Below are positions 57,221 to 64,000 of a DNA stretch of 64,000 nt, in pieces. This stretch comes from Caballeronia calidae. Its GTDB lineage: Bacteria; Pseudomonadota; Gammaproteobacteria; Burkholderiales; Burkholderiaceae. How positions within the stretch are numbered: the stretch's first letter is position 1; each line of letters starts with the position of its first letter. Position numbers and translations under genes: made by a program. Location of the stretch: contig NZ_FCOX02000013.1 in assembly GCF_900044055.2 (NCBI RefSeq), positions 1 to 64,000 of the forward strand, given 5' to 3'. The notes below the pieces were generated by a model that was given only the letters and a program-made list of their open reading frames with translations, was not told where the DNA came from and searched no databases.

Positions 57221-58312
57221 ATGCAACTGAAGCTCGACGCGCTCGAAGCGCATCTCGCGAAGGGCCTGAAAGGTCTGTACGTCGTCTACGGCGACGAGCA
57301 TCTGCTCGCGCAGGAGGCGTGCGACCGCATCCGTGCCGCCGCACGCGCGGGCGGCTTTACCGACCGAACGGTGTTCACGGTCGAGCGCGGCTTCGACTGG
57401 AGCGCGCTCATCGGCGCGACGCAGTCGATGTCGCTCTTCGGCGACCGTCAACTGATCGAGCTGCGCATTCCCACCGGCAAGCCCGGCAAGGAAGGCGCGG
57501 AATCACTGAAAGCTCTCGCCGGCGCCGACAATCCCGACGTCGTGACGCTCGTCACGCTGCCGCGCCTCGACAGCGCGACGCAGAAGTCTGCCTGGTTCAC
57601 GGCCTTGCTCGGCGCGGGCGTCGCGCTGAAGATCGATCCGATCGAGCGCGCGCAATTGCCGATGTGGGTCGGCCAGCGGCTCGCGCAGCAAGGCCAGCGC
57701 GTCGCGCCCGGCGAGGAAGGGCGGCGCGCGCTGTCGTTCATCGCGGAACGGGTGGAAGGCAATCTGCTTGCCGCGCATCAGGAAATTCAGAAACTCGGCC
57801 TGTTGTATCCCGAGGGCGTGCTCACTTTCGAGCAGATTCACGACGCCGTGCTGAACGTCGCGCGCTATGACGTGTTCAAGCTCAACGAGGCGATGCTCAC
57901 CGGCGATGTCGGGCGGCTCGCGCGCATGCTCGACGGTCTGAAGGGCGAAGGCGAAGCCGCCGTGCTCGTGCTGTGGGCGCTCGTCGAGGAAGTGCGCACG
58001 CTGTTGCGCATCAAGCGCGGTGTCGCGGCGGGCAAGCCACTCGCCACGCTCATGCGTGAGAACCGCGTGTGGGGACCGCGCGAGCGGTTGATCGGCCCGG
58101 CGCTCTCGCGGGTGACGGACGAAGCGTTGGAGAAGGCGCTGTCGCTCGCGGCGCGGCTCGACCGTCAGGTGAAGGGGCTCTCGGGCAGCACGGGCAAGCG
58201 CGGCAGCGAGCCGCCGCCGGACCCGTGGGCCGGCATGTTCGAACTGGCGATGGCGGTCGCGCACGGCGGCAAGCCGGCGCAGGCGGCGCCAGCGCCACGA
58301 CCGCGTCGCTAG
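57221..58312 (+). CDS. holA: DNA polymerase III delta subunit
   Basis: This 363-residue clamp-loader subunit opens the beta clamp. The AAA+-like N-terminal part begins LKGLYVVYGDEHLLAQEACDRI and includes FTVERGFDWSALI and DRQLIELRIPTGKPGKEGAESL. The middle and C-terminal collar domains (NLLAAHQEIQKLGLL, VARYDVFKLNEAMLTGD, LWALVEEVRTLLRIK) are intact. As in all delta subunits there is no P-loop. It lies 22 bases after lptE and appears to end the leuS-lptE-holA run. Confidence 0.95.
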   Translation: MQLKLDALEAHLAKGLKGLYVVYGDEHLLAQEACDRIRAAARAGGFTDRTVFTVERGFDWSALIGATQSMSLFGDRQLIELRIPTGKPGKEGAESLKALAGADNPDVVTLVTLPRLDSATQKSAWFTALLGAGVALKIDPIERAQLPMWVGQRLAQQGQRVAPGEEGRRALSFIAERVEGNLLAAHQEIQKLGLLYPEGVLTFEQIHDAVLNVARYDVFKLNEAMLTGDVGRLARMLDGLKGEGEAAVLVLWALVEEVRTLLRIKRGVAAGKPLATLMRENRVWGPRERLIGPALSRVTDEALEKALSLAARLDRQVKGLSGSTGKRGSEPPPDPWAGMFELAMAVAHGGKPAQAAPAPRPRR

Positions 58313-58329
58313 GGCGCTTCTGTTACGCG

Positions 58330-58358
58330 CTGTTGCAATCCGTGCAACAGCTTAGAAT
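58330..58358 (+). promoter_or_regulatory. Dyad and -10-like hexamer ahead of proA
   Basis: CTGTTGC-AATCCGT-GCAACAG (58330-58350) is a perfect 7-bp inverted repeat directly before TAGAAT (58353-58358), a fair -10 some 50 bases before proA. The dyad could be an operator for proA. Confidence 0.4.
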
Positions 58359-58409
58359 GATCGTTTGAGCGTTCGGCTCCTTGCGAATGCGGCCACATAG
58401 AGACTCACG

Positions 58410-59681
58410 ATGAACATCGATCAATACATGACCGACCTCGGCCGCCGCGCACGCACGGCGTCGCGCGCCATGGCGCGGGCGTCGACGGCGGCGAAGAACG
58501 CGGCGCTCTTCGCGGTCGCGGAAGCCATCGAGCGCGAGCGCGAAGCGCTGAAGCAGGCGAACGAGCGCGACCTCGCCCGCGCACGCGAAAAGGGTCACGA
58601 CGCTGCGTTCATCGACCGTCTCACGCTCTCCGACAAGGCGCTGGACACGATGGTCGAAGGCTTGCGTCAGGTGGCCGCACTTGCCGATCCCATCGGCGAG
58701 ATCAGCGGGCTCAAGTTTCGGCCGAGCGGCATTCAGGTCGGGCAGATGCGCGTGCCGCTCGGCGTGATCGGCATCATCTACGAATCGCGGCCGAACGTGA
58801 CCATCGACGCCGCCGCGCTCTGCCTCAAATCCGGCAACGCGACCATTCTGCGGGGCGGCTCCGAGGCGCTCGAATGCAACACGGCGCTCGCGAAGCTGAT
58901 CGGCGTCGGGCTGGAAGCCGCGGGCTTGCCGCAGGACGCGGTGCAGGTCGTCGAGACGGCGGATCGCGCGGCGGTCGGCAAGCTCATCACGATGACCGAG
59001 TTCGTCGACGTGATCGTGCCGCGTGGTGGCAAGAGCCTGATCGCGCGCCTGATGGAAGAATCGCGCGTGCCGATGATCAAGCATCTCGACGGCATTTGCC
59101 ACGTCTATGTCGACGACCGCGCGGATCTCGCGAAGGCGGCGGTCATTTGCGACAACGCGAAGACGCATCGTTACGGCACCTGCAACACGATGGAAACGCT
59201 GCTCGTCGCGCGCGGCATCGCGAAGGAAGCGCTGCCGATGCTCGCGCGCGCGTACCAGGCGAAAGACGTGGAACTGCGCGTCGATGGGCAAGCGCGCGGC
59301 GTGCTCGAAGCGGCGAACATCGGCGCGCTCGTCGATGCGACCGAGGAAGACTGGAGCACGGAATACCTCGCGCCGGTGCTCGCGATCAAGATCGTCGGCG
59401 GTCTCGATGAAGCCATCGACCATATCAATACCTACGGATCGCATCACACCGATGCCATCGTCACCGAAGATCACGACCGCGCAATGCGCTTCCTGCGCGA
59501 AGTGGATTCGGCGAGCGTGATGGTGAACGCTTCGACGCGCTTCGCCGATGGCTTCGAGTTCGGGCTCGGCGCGGAAATCGGCATTTCGAACGACAAGTTG
59601 CACGCGCGCGGCCCGGTCGGGCTGGAAGGTCTGACGTCGCTCAAGTATGTGGTGCTCGGGCGCGGCGAAGTGCGTCAATAA
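58410..59681 (+). CDS. proA: Gamma-glutamyl phosphate reductase
   Basis: This 423-residue aldehyde-dehydrogenase-fold enzyme reduces glutamyl-5-phosphate to the semialdehyde in proline synthesis. [21 protein letters not shown] is the cofactor-binding block. The catalytic cysteine is in [11 protein letters not shown], and [21 protein letters not shown] is the late signature. Length is standard. proB is not adjacent, as in other Burkholderia where it lies elsewhere. Confidence 0.97.
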   Translation: MNIDQYMTDLGRRARTASRAMARASTAAKNAALFAVAEAIEREREALKQANERDLARAREKGHDAAFIDRLTLSDKALDTMVEGLRQVAALADPIGEISGLKFRPSGIQVGQMRVPLGVIGIIYESRPNVTIDAAALCLKSGNATILRGGSEALECNTALAKLIGVGLEAAGLPQDAVQVVETADRAAVGKLITMTEFVDVIVPRGGKSLIARLMEESRVPMIKHLDGICHVYVDDRADLAKAAVICDNAKTHRYGTCNTMETLLVARGIAKEALPMLARAYQAKDVELRVDGQARGVLEAANIGALVDATEEDWSTEYLAPVLAIKIVGGLDEAIDHINTYGSHHTDAIVTEDHDRAMRFLREVDSASVMVNASTRFADGFEFGLGAEIGISNDKLHARGPVGLEGLTSLKYVVLGRGEVRQ

Positions 59682-59713
59682 GCGCGATCGGACGAGAAGA
59701 AGCAAGAAGAACG

Positions 59714-60130
59714 ATGCTCTGGATCAAATCGCTGCATATCGTGCTGGTCGCCTCGTGGTTCGCGGGGCTTTTCTATCTCCCACGCATCTTCGTGAACCTC
59801 GCGATGGAGACGGACCCCGCAGCCACCGCGCGCCTGCTGCTGATGGCGCGCAAGCTGTTTCGCTTCATGACGTTCATCGCGGTGCCCGCGCTCGCGTGCG
59901 GTCTGTGGCTGTGGCTCGTCGCCGGAATCGGCGCGGGGCAGGGCTGGCTGCACGCGAAGCTGACGATCGTCGTGTTGCTGATCGCCTATCACGCGTATTG
60001 CGGGCGCTTGCTGCACACGTTCCAGCGCGGTGAGAACAGGCGCTCGGACAAGTGGTACCGGATGTTCAATGAGCTGCCGGTGCTCGGGCTGCTCGGCGCG
60101 ACGCTGCTGGTCGTGATCAAGCCGTTCTGA
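59714..60130 (+). CDS. hemJ: HemJ-like protoporphyrinogen oxidase (UPF0093/CopD-like)
   Basis: This 138-residue membrane protein has four hydrophobic segments. Conserved histidines lie in MLWIKSLHIVLVASWFAGLFYLPR (residue 8) and GWLHAKLTIVVLL, with YHAYCG further on. This pattern defines HemJ, which oxidises protoporphyrinogen IX to protoporphyrin IX in many bacteria lacking HemG/HemY and binds haem. The CopD family has a related fold, so HemJ is the better, but not certain, call. It lies 32 bases after proA. Confidence 0.85.
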   Translation: MLWIKSLHIVLVASWFAGLFYLPRIFVNLAMETDPAATARLLLMARKLFRFMTFIAVPALACGLWLWLVAGIGAGQGWLHAKLTIVVLLIAYHAYCGRLLHTFQRGENRRSDKWYRMFNELPVLGLLGATLLVVIKPF

Positions 60131-60183
60131 TAGCGCCCGATTCACTGCGCGGCGCGCGCATTCGCCAGATCGACGCGCGGCCG

Positions 60184-61023
60184 CTAAATCCCGACCCGCC
60201 GTCTTTCCAGCACGCCTTTCGCATCGGCGAGCTTCTCCGCCAGTTCCGGCCCGCGCGCGAGCGCTAGTCCGACCGCCAGAATATCGCCGATCGCGAGGTG
60301 CGAAACGCGTGACGTCATGGGTGAAAAGATGTCGGTGTCTTCATCGACATTGGCGAACAATCCGACCGTCGCGAGGCGCGCAAGCGGCGAATTCCCGTGC
60401 GTGATCGCGATGACTTTCGCTCCGCCGTTCAGCGCGGATCGGCACGCGTCGAGAATGTCGCGGGTGCGGCCGGTGTTGGATATCGCGACGACGACATCGT
60501 TCGCGCCCAGCAGCGCGGCGGACGTCGTATAGGTATGCGGGTCCGCGTAGGCGACCGACGGCACGCCCAGCCGAAAGAACTTGTGCTGCATGTCGAGCGC
60601 CGCAATGCCCGAGCCGCCCGCGCCATAGAACTCAATACGCCGCGCGGCGCTCAGAATCTCGATCGCCGCGGCTACGCTGTCCGTCGACAGACTGTTGCGC
60701 ACCTGGATCAGCGCTCCGATGGTCCGGTCGAGCACCTTCGCCGCGACGCCCGCCGGCGGCTCGTCGCTGCGCACATCGCGATAAACGGTGGGAACGTCCG
60801 CTGCTACGCTCTGCGCAAGGCGGATCTTGAATTCGCGAAACCCTGAAAAACCGAGCGCCTGACAGAATCGGGCGATGGTCGGCTGGCTCACGCCCGCGCG
60901 CGCGGCGAAATCGGTCATCGACAGATCGAGCACTTCGCGCGGCGCCTCGAGCACGTAATCCGCGAGCTTGCGCTCGGACGGCCGCAACTGCTCGCGCATC
61001 GCTTCGACTTGGGACAGCAACAT
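60184..61023 (-). CDS. hexR: RpiR-family regulator, HexR-like
   Basis: This 279-residue repressor has an N-terminal helix-turn-helix (LSMTDFAARAGVSQPTIARFCQALGFSGFREFKIRLAQ, about 34-70) and a C-terminal SIS domain binding a phosphosugar (RIEFYGAGGSGIAALDMQHKFFRL, SNTGRTRDILDAC). It is similar across its length to Pseudomonas HexR, which represses Entner-Doudoroff genes until KDPG binds. It is divergent from edd-eda, with two candidate HexR boxes in the gap. Confidence 0.9.
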   Translation of the reverse strand: MLLSQVEAMREQLRPSERKLADYVLEAPREVLDLSMTDFAARAGVSQPTIARFCQALGFSGFREFKIRLAQSVAADVPTVYRDVRSDEPPAGVAAKVLDRTIGALIQVRNSLSTDSVAAAIEILSAARRIEFYGAGGSGIAALDMQHKFFRLGVPSVAYADPHTYTTSAALLGANDVVVAISNTGRTRDILDACRSALNGGAKVIAITHGNSPLARLATVGLFANVDEDTDIFSPMTSRVSHLAIGDILAVGLALARGPELAEKLADAKGVLERRRVGI

Positions 61024-61077
61024 CGGAAATCTCGCCTATGCTGAAAATTGCTTCGGACTATAGCGGATGATCCGCTT

Positions 61078-61092
61078 TGTACAAATACTACA
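61078..61092. promoter_or_regulatory. Candidate HexR box 1
   Basis: TGTACAAATACTACA has the TGTA...TACA half-sites of the HexR consensus TGTARTTTWATTACA but a poor middle (about 9 of 15). It lies 55 bases before the hexR ATG. Confidence 0.4.
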
Positions 61093-61196
61093 TGTTTATG
61101 TGGTGCATTCTCAGTGTTTTCCCTGAGCGCCCCGCTGGCTAACCTAGATATTTGAACGCTGGTTGAGCAGATAGATGCGCTAGGCCGTTGTCAGCA

Positions 61197-61211
61197 TGTA
61201 GTTTTTCTACT
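61197..61211. promoter_or_regulatory. Candidate HexR box 2
   Basis: TGTAGTTTTTCTACT matches 12 of 15 positions of TGTARTTTWATTACA. It lies 126 bases before edd. Together with box 1 it brackets the centre of the 314-base gap. Nothing else recognisable lies in that gap. Confidence 0.5.
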
Positions 61212-61337
61212 AGTATTTCGTTGCGCGGCGAGCACACGGAACGAGCATCAAGAACAAAAGTCAACCGCCGGTCCTCGCACTATCCAAAACCCAATCCTCG
61301 ACGGCAGGCGCGCCGGGAGTGAGACGAAGGAGCTTCG

Positions 61338-63287
61338 ATGGTTTCCCCGCATCCGCAACTCAAAAAAGTCACCGATCGCGTCATCGAGCGCAGCAAGGCC
61401 ACGCGCGCGGCGTATCTCGCGCGCATCGACGCCGCGCAAGGTCATTTTCCGGCTCGCGGTGCGCTGTCGTGCGCGAACCTCGCTCACGGTTTCGCCGGTC
61501 TCGAGGGCCAGGAAAAGTTCGCGATCAAGGCGGTGCGCGAGCCGAATATCGGCATCGTGTCGTCGTACAACGAGATGCTCTCGGCGCATGCGCCCTACAA
61601 GAGCTTTCCGGACATCATCAAGCAGGCGGCGCGCGAGCACGGCGGCATCGCGCAGTTCGCGGGCGGCGTGCCGGCCATGTGCGACGGCATCACGCAGGGC
61701 AACGCGGGCATGGAGCTGTCGCTTTTCTCGCGCGAAGTCATCGCGATGAGCACGGCCGTCGCGCTGACGCACAACATGTTCGATGCGGCGCTGTGCCTGG
61801 GCGTCTGCGACAAGATCGTGCCGGGGCTCGCGATCGGCGCGCTGCAATTCGGCCATCTGCCCACGATCTTCGTGCCCGCCGGCCCGATGACGAGCGGCCT
61901 CACCAACGACGAAAAGGCCAAAGTGCGCCAGGAGTTCGCCACCGGCAAGTGCGACCGCGGCGCGCTGCTCGAAGCGGAAGCGGCGGCCTATCACAGTCAC
62001 GGCACGTGCACGTTCTACGGCACGGCCAACAGCAACCAGATGCTGATGGAGGTGATGGGCCTACATCTGCCGAGCGCGGCTTTCGTGCATCCGCACACGC
62101 CGTTGCGCGATGCGCTCACCGCCGAGGCGGCGCGCCGGGTGCTCGATCTCACATTCGAACGCGGCAACTACACGCCGATCGGCCATGTCGTCGATGAAAA
62201 GGCCATCGTGAACGGCATCGTCGCGCTGCTGGCGACGGGCGGCTCGACCAATCACACGCTGCATCTCGTGGCGATCGCGCGTGCGGCGGGCATCGTCATC
62301 GACTGGAACGATTTCGACGAACTCTCGCAAGCGGTGCCGCTGCTCGCGAAGATCTACCCGAACGGCAAGGCCGACGTGAACCACTTCCACGCGGCGGGCG
62401 GCGTCGCGTTCCTCGTGCGCAACCTGCTCGAAGGCGGCTTGCTGCATGAGGACGTGCAGACGGTCGTCGGCCGAGGTCTGTCGCATTACACGAAGGAGCC
62501 GAAGCTCATCGACGGCAAGCTGCAATGGGTCGACGGCGCTGAGGAAAGCCACGACACCAAGGTGCTGCGCGGCATCGGCGAGCCTTTCCAGCCGGACGGC
62601 GGACTGCGTCTGATGCAGGGCAAGCTCGGTCGCGGCGTGATCAAGATCTCGGCGGTGGCGCCGGAGCATCGCGTGGTGAAGGCGCCGGCCATCGTCTTCA
62701 ATTCGCAGGAAGAAGTGCAGGAAGCGTTCGACAAGGGCGAACTGAAGCGCGATTTCGTCGCCGTCGTGCGTTTCCAGGGCGCGCGCGCGAACGGGATGCC
62801 GGAGCTGCATCGGTTGACGCCGCTTCTCGGCGTGTTGCAGGATCAGGGCTTCCATGTCGCGCTGGTGACGGACGGTCGCATGTCGGGTGCGTCGGGCAAG
62901 GTGCCGGCTGTTATTCACGTGTCGCCTGAAGCGCTGCTGCAAGGTCCGCTCGGCAAGGTGCGCACCGGCGACATGCTCGTCATCGACGCGCCCGCGGGCG
63001 TGCTCGACATCGAGATCGGCGCGAGCGAGTGGGAAGCGCGCGTGGTCGAAGCGCCGCGGAACCAGGCGGAGAACGAAGCCGGCTTCGGGCGCGAGTTGTT
63101 CGGCGTGTTCCGTAGCGCGGCGCTGCCGGCGGAAGAGGGCGCTTCGGTGTTCGGCGCGCTGATCGGCGCATCGGCCGGCCAGGACGGGCAGGCGAACGGC
63201 GCGGCGAACACGCAGGAAAGAAACGCGCTTCGCGACAACGCGCGCGCGGCGGCGTCGGCGCTGAACAAGGCGCACGCCGCGCATTGA
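61338..63287 (+). CDS. edd: Phosphogluconate dehydratase
   Basis: This 649-residue iron-sulfur dehydratase of the IlvD/Edd family converts 6-phosphogluconate to [53 protein letters not shown] and [12 protein letters not shown] supply two of the cluster cysteines, and [22 protein letters not shown] a third. [23 protein letters not shown] is the late signature. It is about 45 residues longer than E. coli Edd, with an Ala/Asn-rich tail. AAGGAG precedes the ATG. It heads the edd-eda operon. Confidence 0.97.
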   Translation: MVSPHPQLKKVTDRVIERSKATRAAYLARIDAAQGHFPARGALSCANLAHGFAGLEGQEKFAIKAVREPNIGIVSSYNEMLSAHAPYKSFPDIIKQAAREHGGIAQFAGGVPAMCDGITQGNAGMELSLFSREVIAMSTAVALTHNMFDAALCLGVCDKIVPGLAIGALQFGHLPTIFVPAGPMTSGLTNDEKAKVRQEFATGKCDRGALLEAEAAAYHSHGTCTFYGTANSNQMLMEVMGLHLPSAAFVHPHTPLRDALTAEAARRVLDLTFERGNYTPIGHVVDEKAIVNGIVALLATGGSTNHTLHLVAIARAAGIVIDWNDFDELSQAVPLLAKIYPNGKADVNHFHAAGGVAFLVRNLLEGGLLHEDVQTVVGRGLSHYTKEPKLIDGKLQWVDGAEESHDTKVLRGIGEPFQPDGGLRLMQGKLGRGVIKISAVAPEHRVVKAPAIVFNSQEEVQEAFDKGELKRDFVAVVRFQGARANGMPELHRLTPLLGVLQDQGFHVALVTDGRMSGASGKVPAVIHVSPEALLQGPLGKVRTGDMLVIDAPAGVLDIEIGASEWEARVVEAPRNQAENEAGFGRELFGVFRSAALPAEEGASVFGALIGASAGQDGQANGAANTQERNALRDNARAAASALNKAHAAH

Positions 63288-63366
63288 GTGCGCACGCGCT
63301 CGAATCTGAGAGAAACCCGCGGACCGATGGAACAGGTGCCGCATCAAAGACCAGGAGTCGCAACAA

Positions 63367-63999
63367 ATGAAAACGGTGAGTGAAATCGTGCGTCTCGGGC
63401 CGGTGATTCCGGTCCTCGCTTTCGAAACGGTCGAGCAGGGCGAACACGTGTCGCGCGCGCTGCACGCGGGCGGCGTGAAGGTGCTGGAGATCACGCTGCG
63501 AACGCCGGCGGGCATCGGCGCGATCGAGCGCGCGAGCGAGCTGGCGGACGATATCGTCGTCGGTGTAGGCACCATCACGAAGCCCGAGCACTGCGCCCAG
63601 GCAAAGAAGGCGGGTGCGCAGTTCGGCGTGTCGCCCGGTCTCACCAGGGACATGCACAAAGCCGCGCAGGATGCCGGTCTGCCGCTCCTCCCGGGCGTGA
63701 TGACGCCGAGCGACATCATCACGGCGATGGAACTGGGCTACGAGATCGTCAAGTTCTTCCCGGCGCAGCAGGCGGGCGGAATTCCGATGTTGCAGGCGTT
63801 CTACGGACCGTTCCCGAATCTGAAATTCTGTCCGACGGGCGGCATCACGGCGGAGACCGCGACGAGCTTCCTTGCGCAGCCCAACGTGGTGTGCGTCGGC
63901 GGTTCATGGCTGACGCCGAAAGCCGCGCTGGCGGCGCAGAATTGGGAAGAAGTCACGCGGCTCGCGCGTGCCGCGAGCGAACTCGCGCCGCACAACTGA
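63367..63999 (+). CDS. eda: KDPG (2-keto-3-deoxy-6-phosphogluconate) aldolase
   Basis: This 210-residue class I aldolase cleaves KDPG to pyruvate and glyceraldehyde 3-phosphate, completing the Entner-Doudoroff pathway after edd. PVIPVLAFETVEQGEHVSRAL is the start of the barrel, VKVLEITLRTPAGIGAI holds the catalytic Glu, and the Schiff-base lysine is in EIVKFFPAQQAGG. FCPTGGITAETATSFL is the phosphate site. It is 79 bases after edd. The gene is complete just before the window end. Confidence 0.97.
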   Translation: MKTVSEIVRLGPVIPVLAFETVEQGEHVSRALHAGGVKVLEITLRTPAGIGAIERASELADDIVVGVGTITKPEHCAQAKKAGAQFGVSPGLTRDMHKAAQDAGLPLLPGVMTPSDIITAMELGYEIVKFFPAQQAGGIPMLQAFYGPFPNLKFCPTGGITAETATSFLAQPNVVCVGGSWLTPKAALAAQNWEEVTRLARAASELAPHN

Positions 64000-64000
64000 A

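Noticed and set aside
58330..58350. Possible LexA box (CTGT...ACAG) upstream of proA
   Set aside because: The half-sites are 21 bases end to end, not the 16 of a LexA box, so it is kept only as an unspecified dyad.

Overview
The window is chromosomal DNA of a Burkholderia sensu lato organism (Burkholderia, Paraburkholderia or Caballeronia; genus inferred, not computed). The reasons are high G+C, GTG/ATGA overlap starts, an Ala/Lys histone-H1-like protein next to nrdB, the block DUF3426-prmA-accC-accB, the neighbourhood fur/bamE-dapB-exbBD-leuS-lptE-holA-proA, and an interspersed repeat with a CTTTCTTTGC hairpin core. I recognise about 58 protein genes. I see no rRNA, tRNA, CRISPR array, prophage or transposase gene.

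Layout. 1-5.2 kb: a repeat copy, a DHA2-type MFS exporter, a DUF3820 protein, nrdB behind a long non-coding leader with candidate NrdR boxes, and the histone-like gene. 5.2-13.5 kb (mostly minus strand): glycine-zipper lipoprotein, PfkB-type nucleoside kinase, tpx, DUF3426 zinc-ribbon protein, prmA, accC, accB, a TlpA-type thioredoxin and a degenerate nucleotidyltransferase-like protein. The slot between accB and tlpA, where relatives usually carry aroQ, holds no aroQ. 13.7-19.4 kb: mpl, a YqiA-type esterase, an RNase II family enzyme, aroE and mtgA, with stop/start overlaps at mpl-esterase, RNase-aroE and aroE-mtgA.

19.8-30.5 kb is a sugar-oxidation island: an IclR regulator, KDGal kinase (dgoK), KDPGal aldolase (dgoA), an SDR, an AraFGH-type ABC importer, then a second XylB-like SDR, an SMP-30 lactonase and an aldose 1-epimerase. 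Together these give import, mutarotation, C1 oxidation, lactone opening and (after a dehydratase missing here) DeLey-Doudoroff cleavage of D-galactose/L-arabinose-type sugars. The island is split between araH and the second SDR by a roughly 660-bp inverted pair of the interspersed repeat.

30.5-41.7 kb: pyrF, a large SWIM/SNF2 helicase, pncC, pgpA, thiL, maeB, a lipoprotein RNase Sa/barnase-like ribonuclease with a barstar-like partner, and rsmE. 41.7-46.2 kb: a VOC protein, tkt-gap and a DUF937 protein. 46.2-50.1 kb is a purine/ureide cluster: an FCD-type GntR regulator divergent from a DctA-like carrier, allantoicase and ureidoglycolate lyase, with three candidate TnGTnnnACnA operators. 50.2-58.3 kb: fur, bamE, dapB, exbB/exbD-like pair, leuS, lptE, holA. 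58.4-64 kb: proA, hemJ-like, hexR-like, and divergent edd-eda (Entner-Doudoroff) with candidate HexR boxes.

The most notable items are the inverted repeat inside the sugar operon, the membrane-anchored RNase/barstar pair with a candidate antisense-strand small RNA beside it, the NrdR-box promoter about 600 bp upstream of nrdB, the missing aroQ, and the altered substrate pocket of the DctA-like carrier in the ureide operon.
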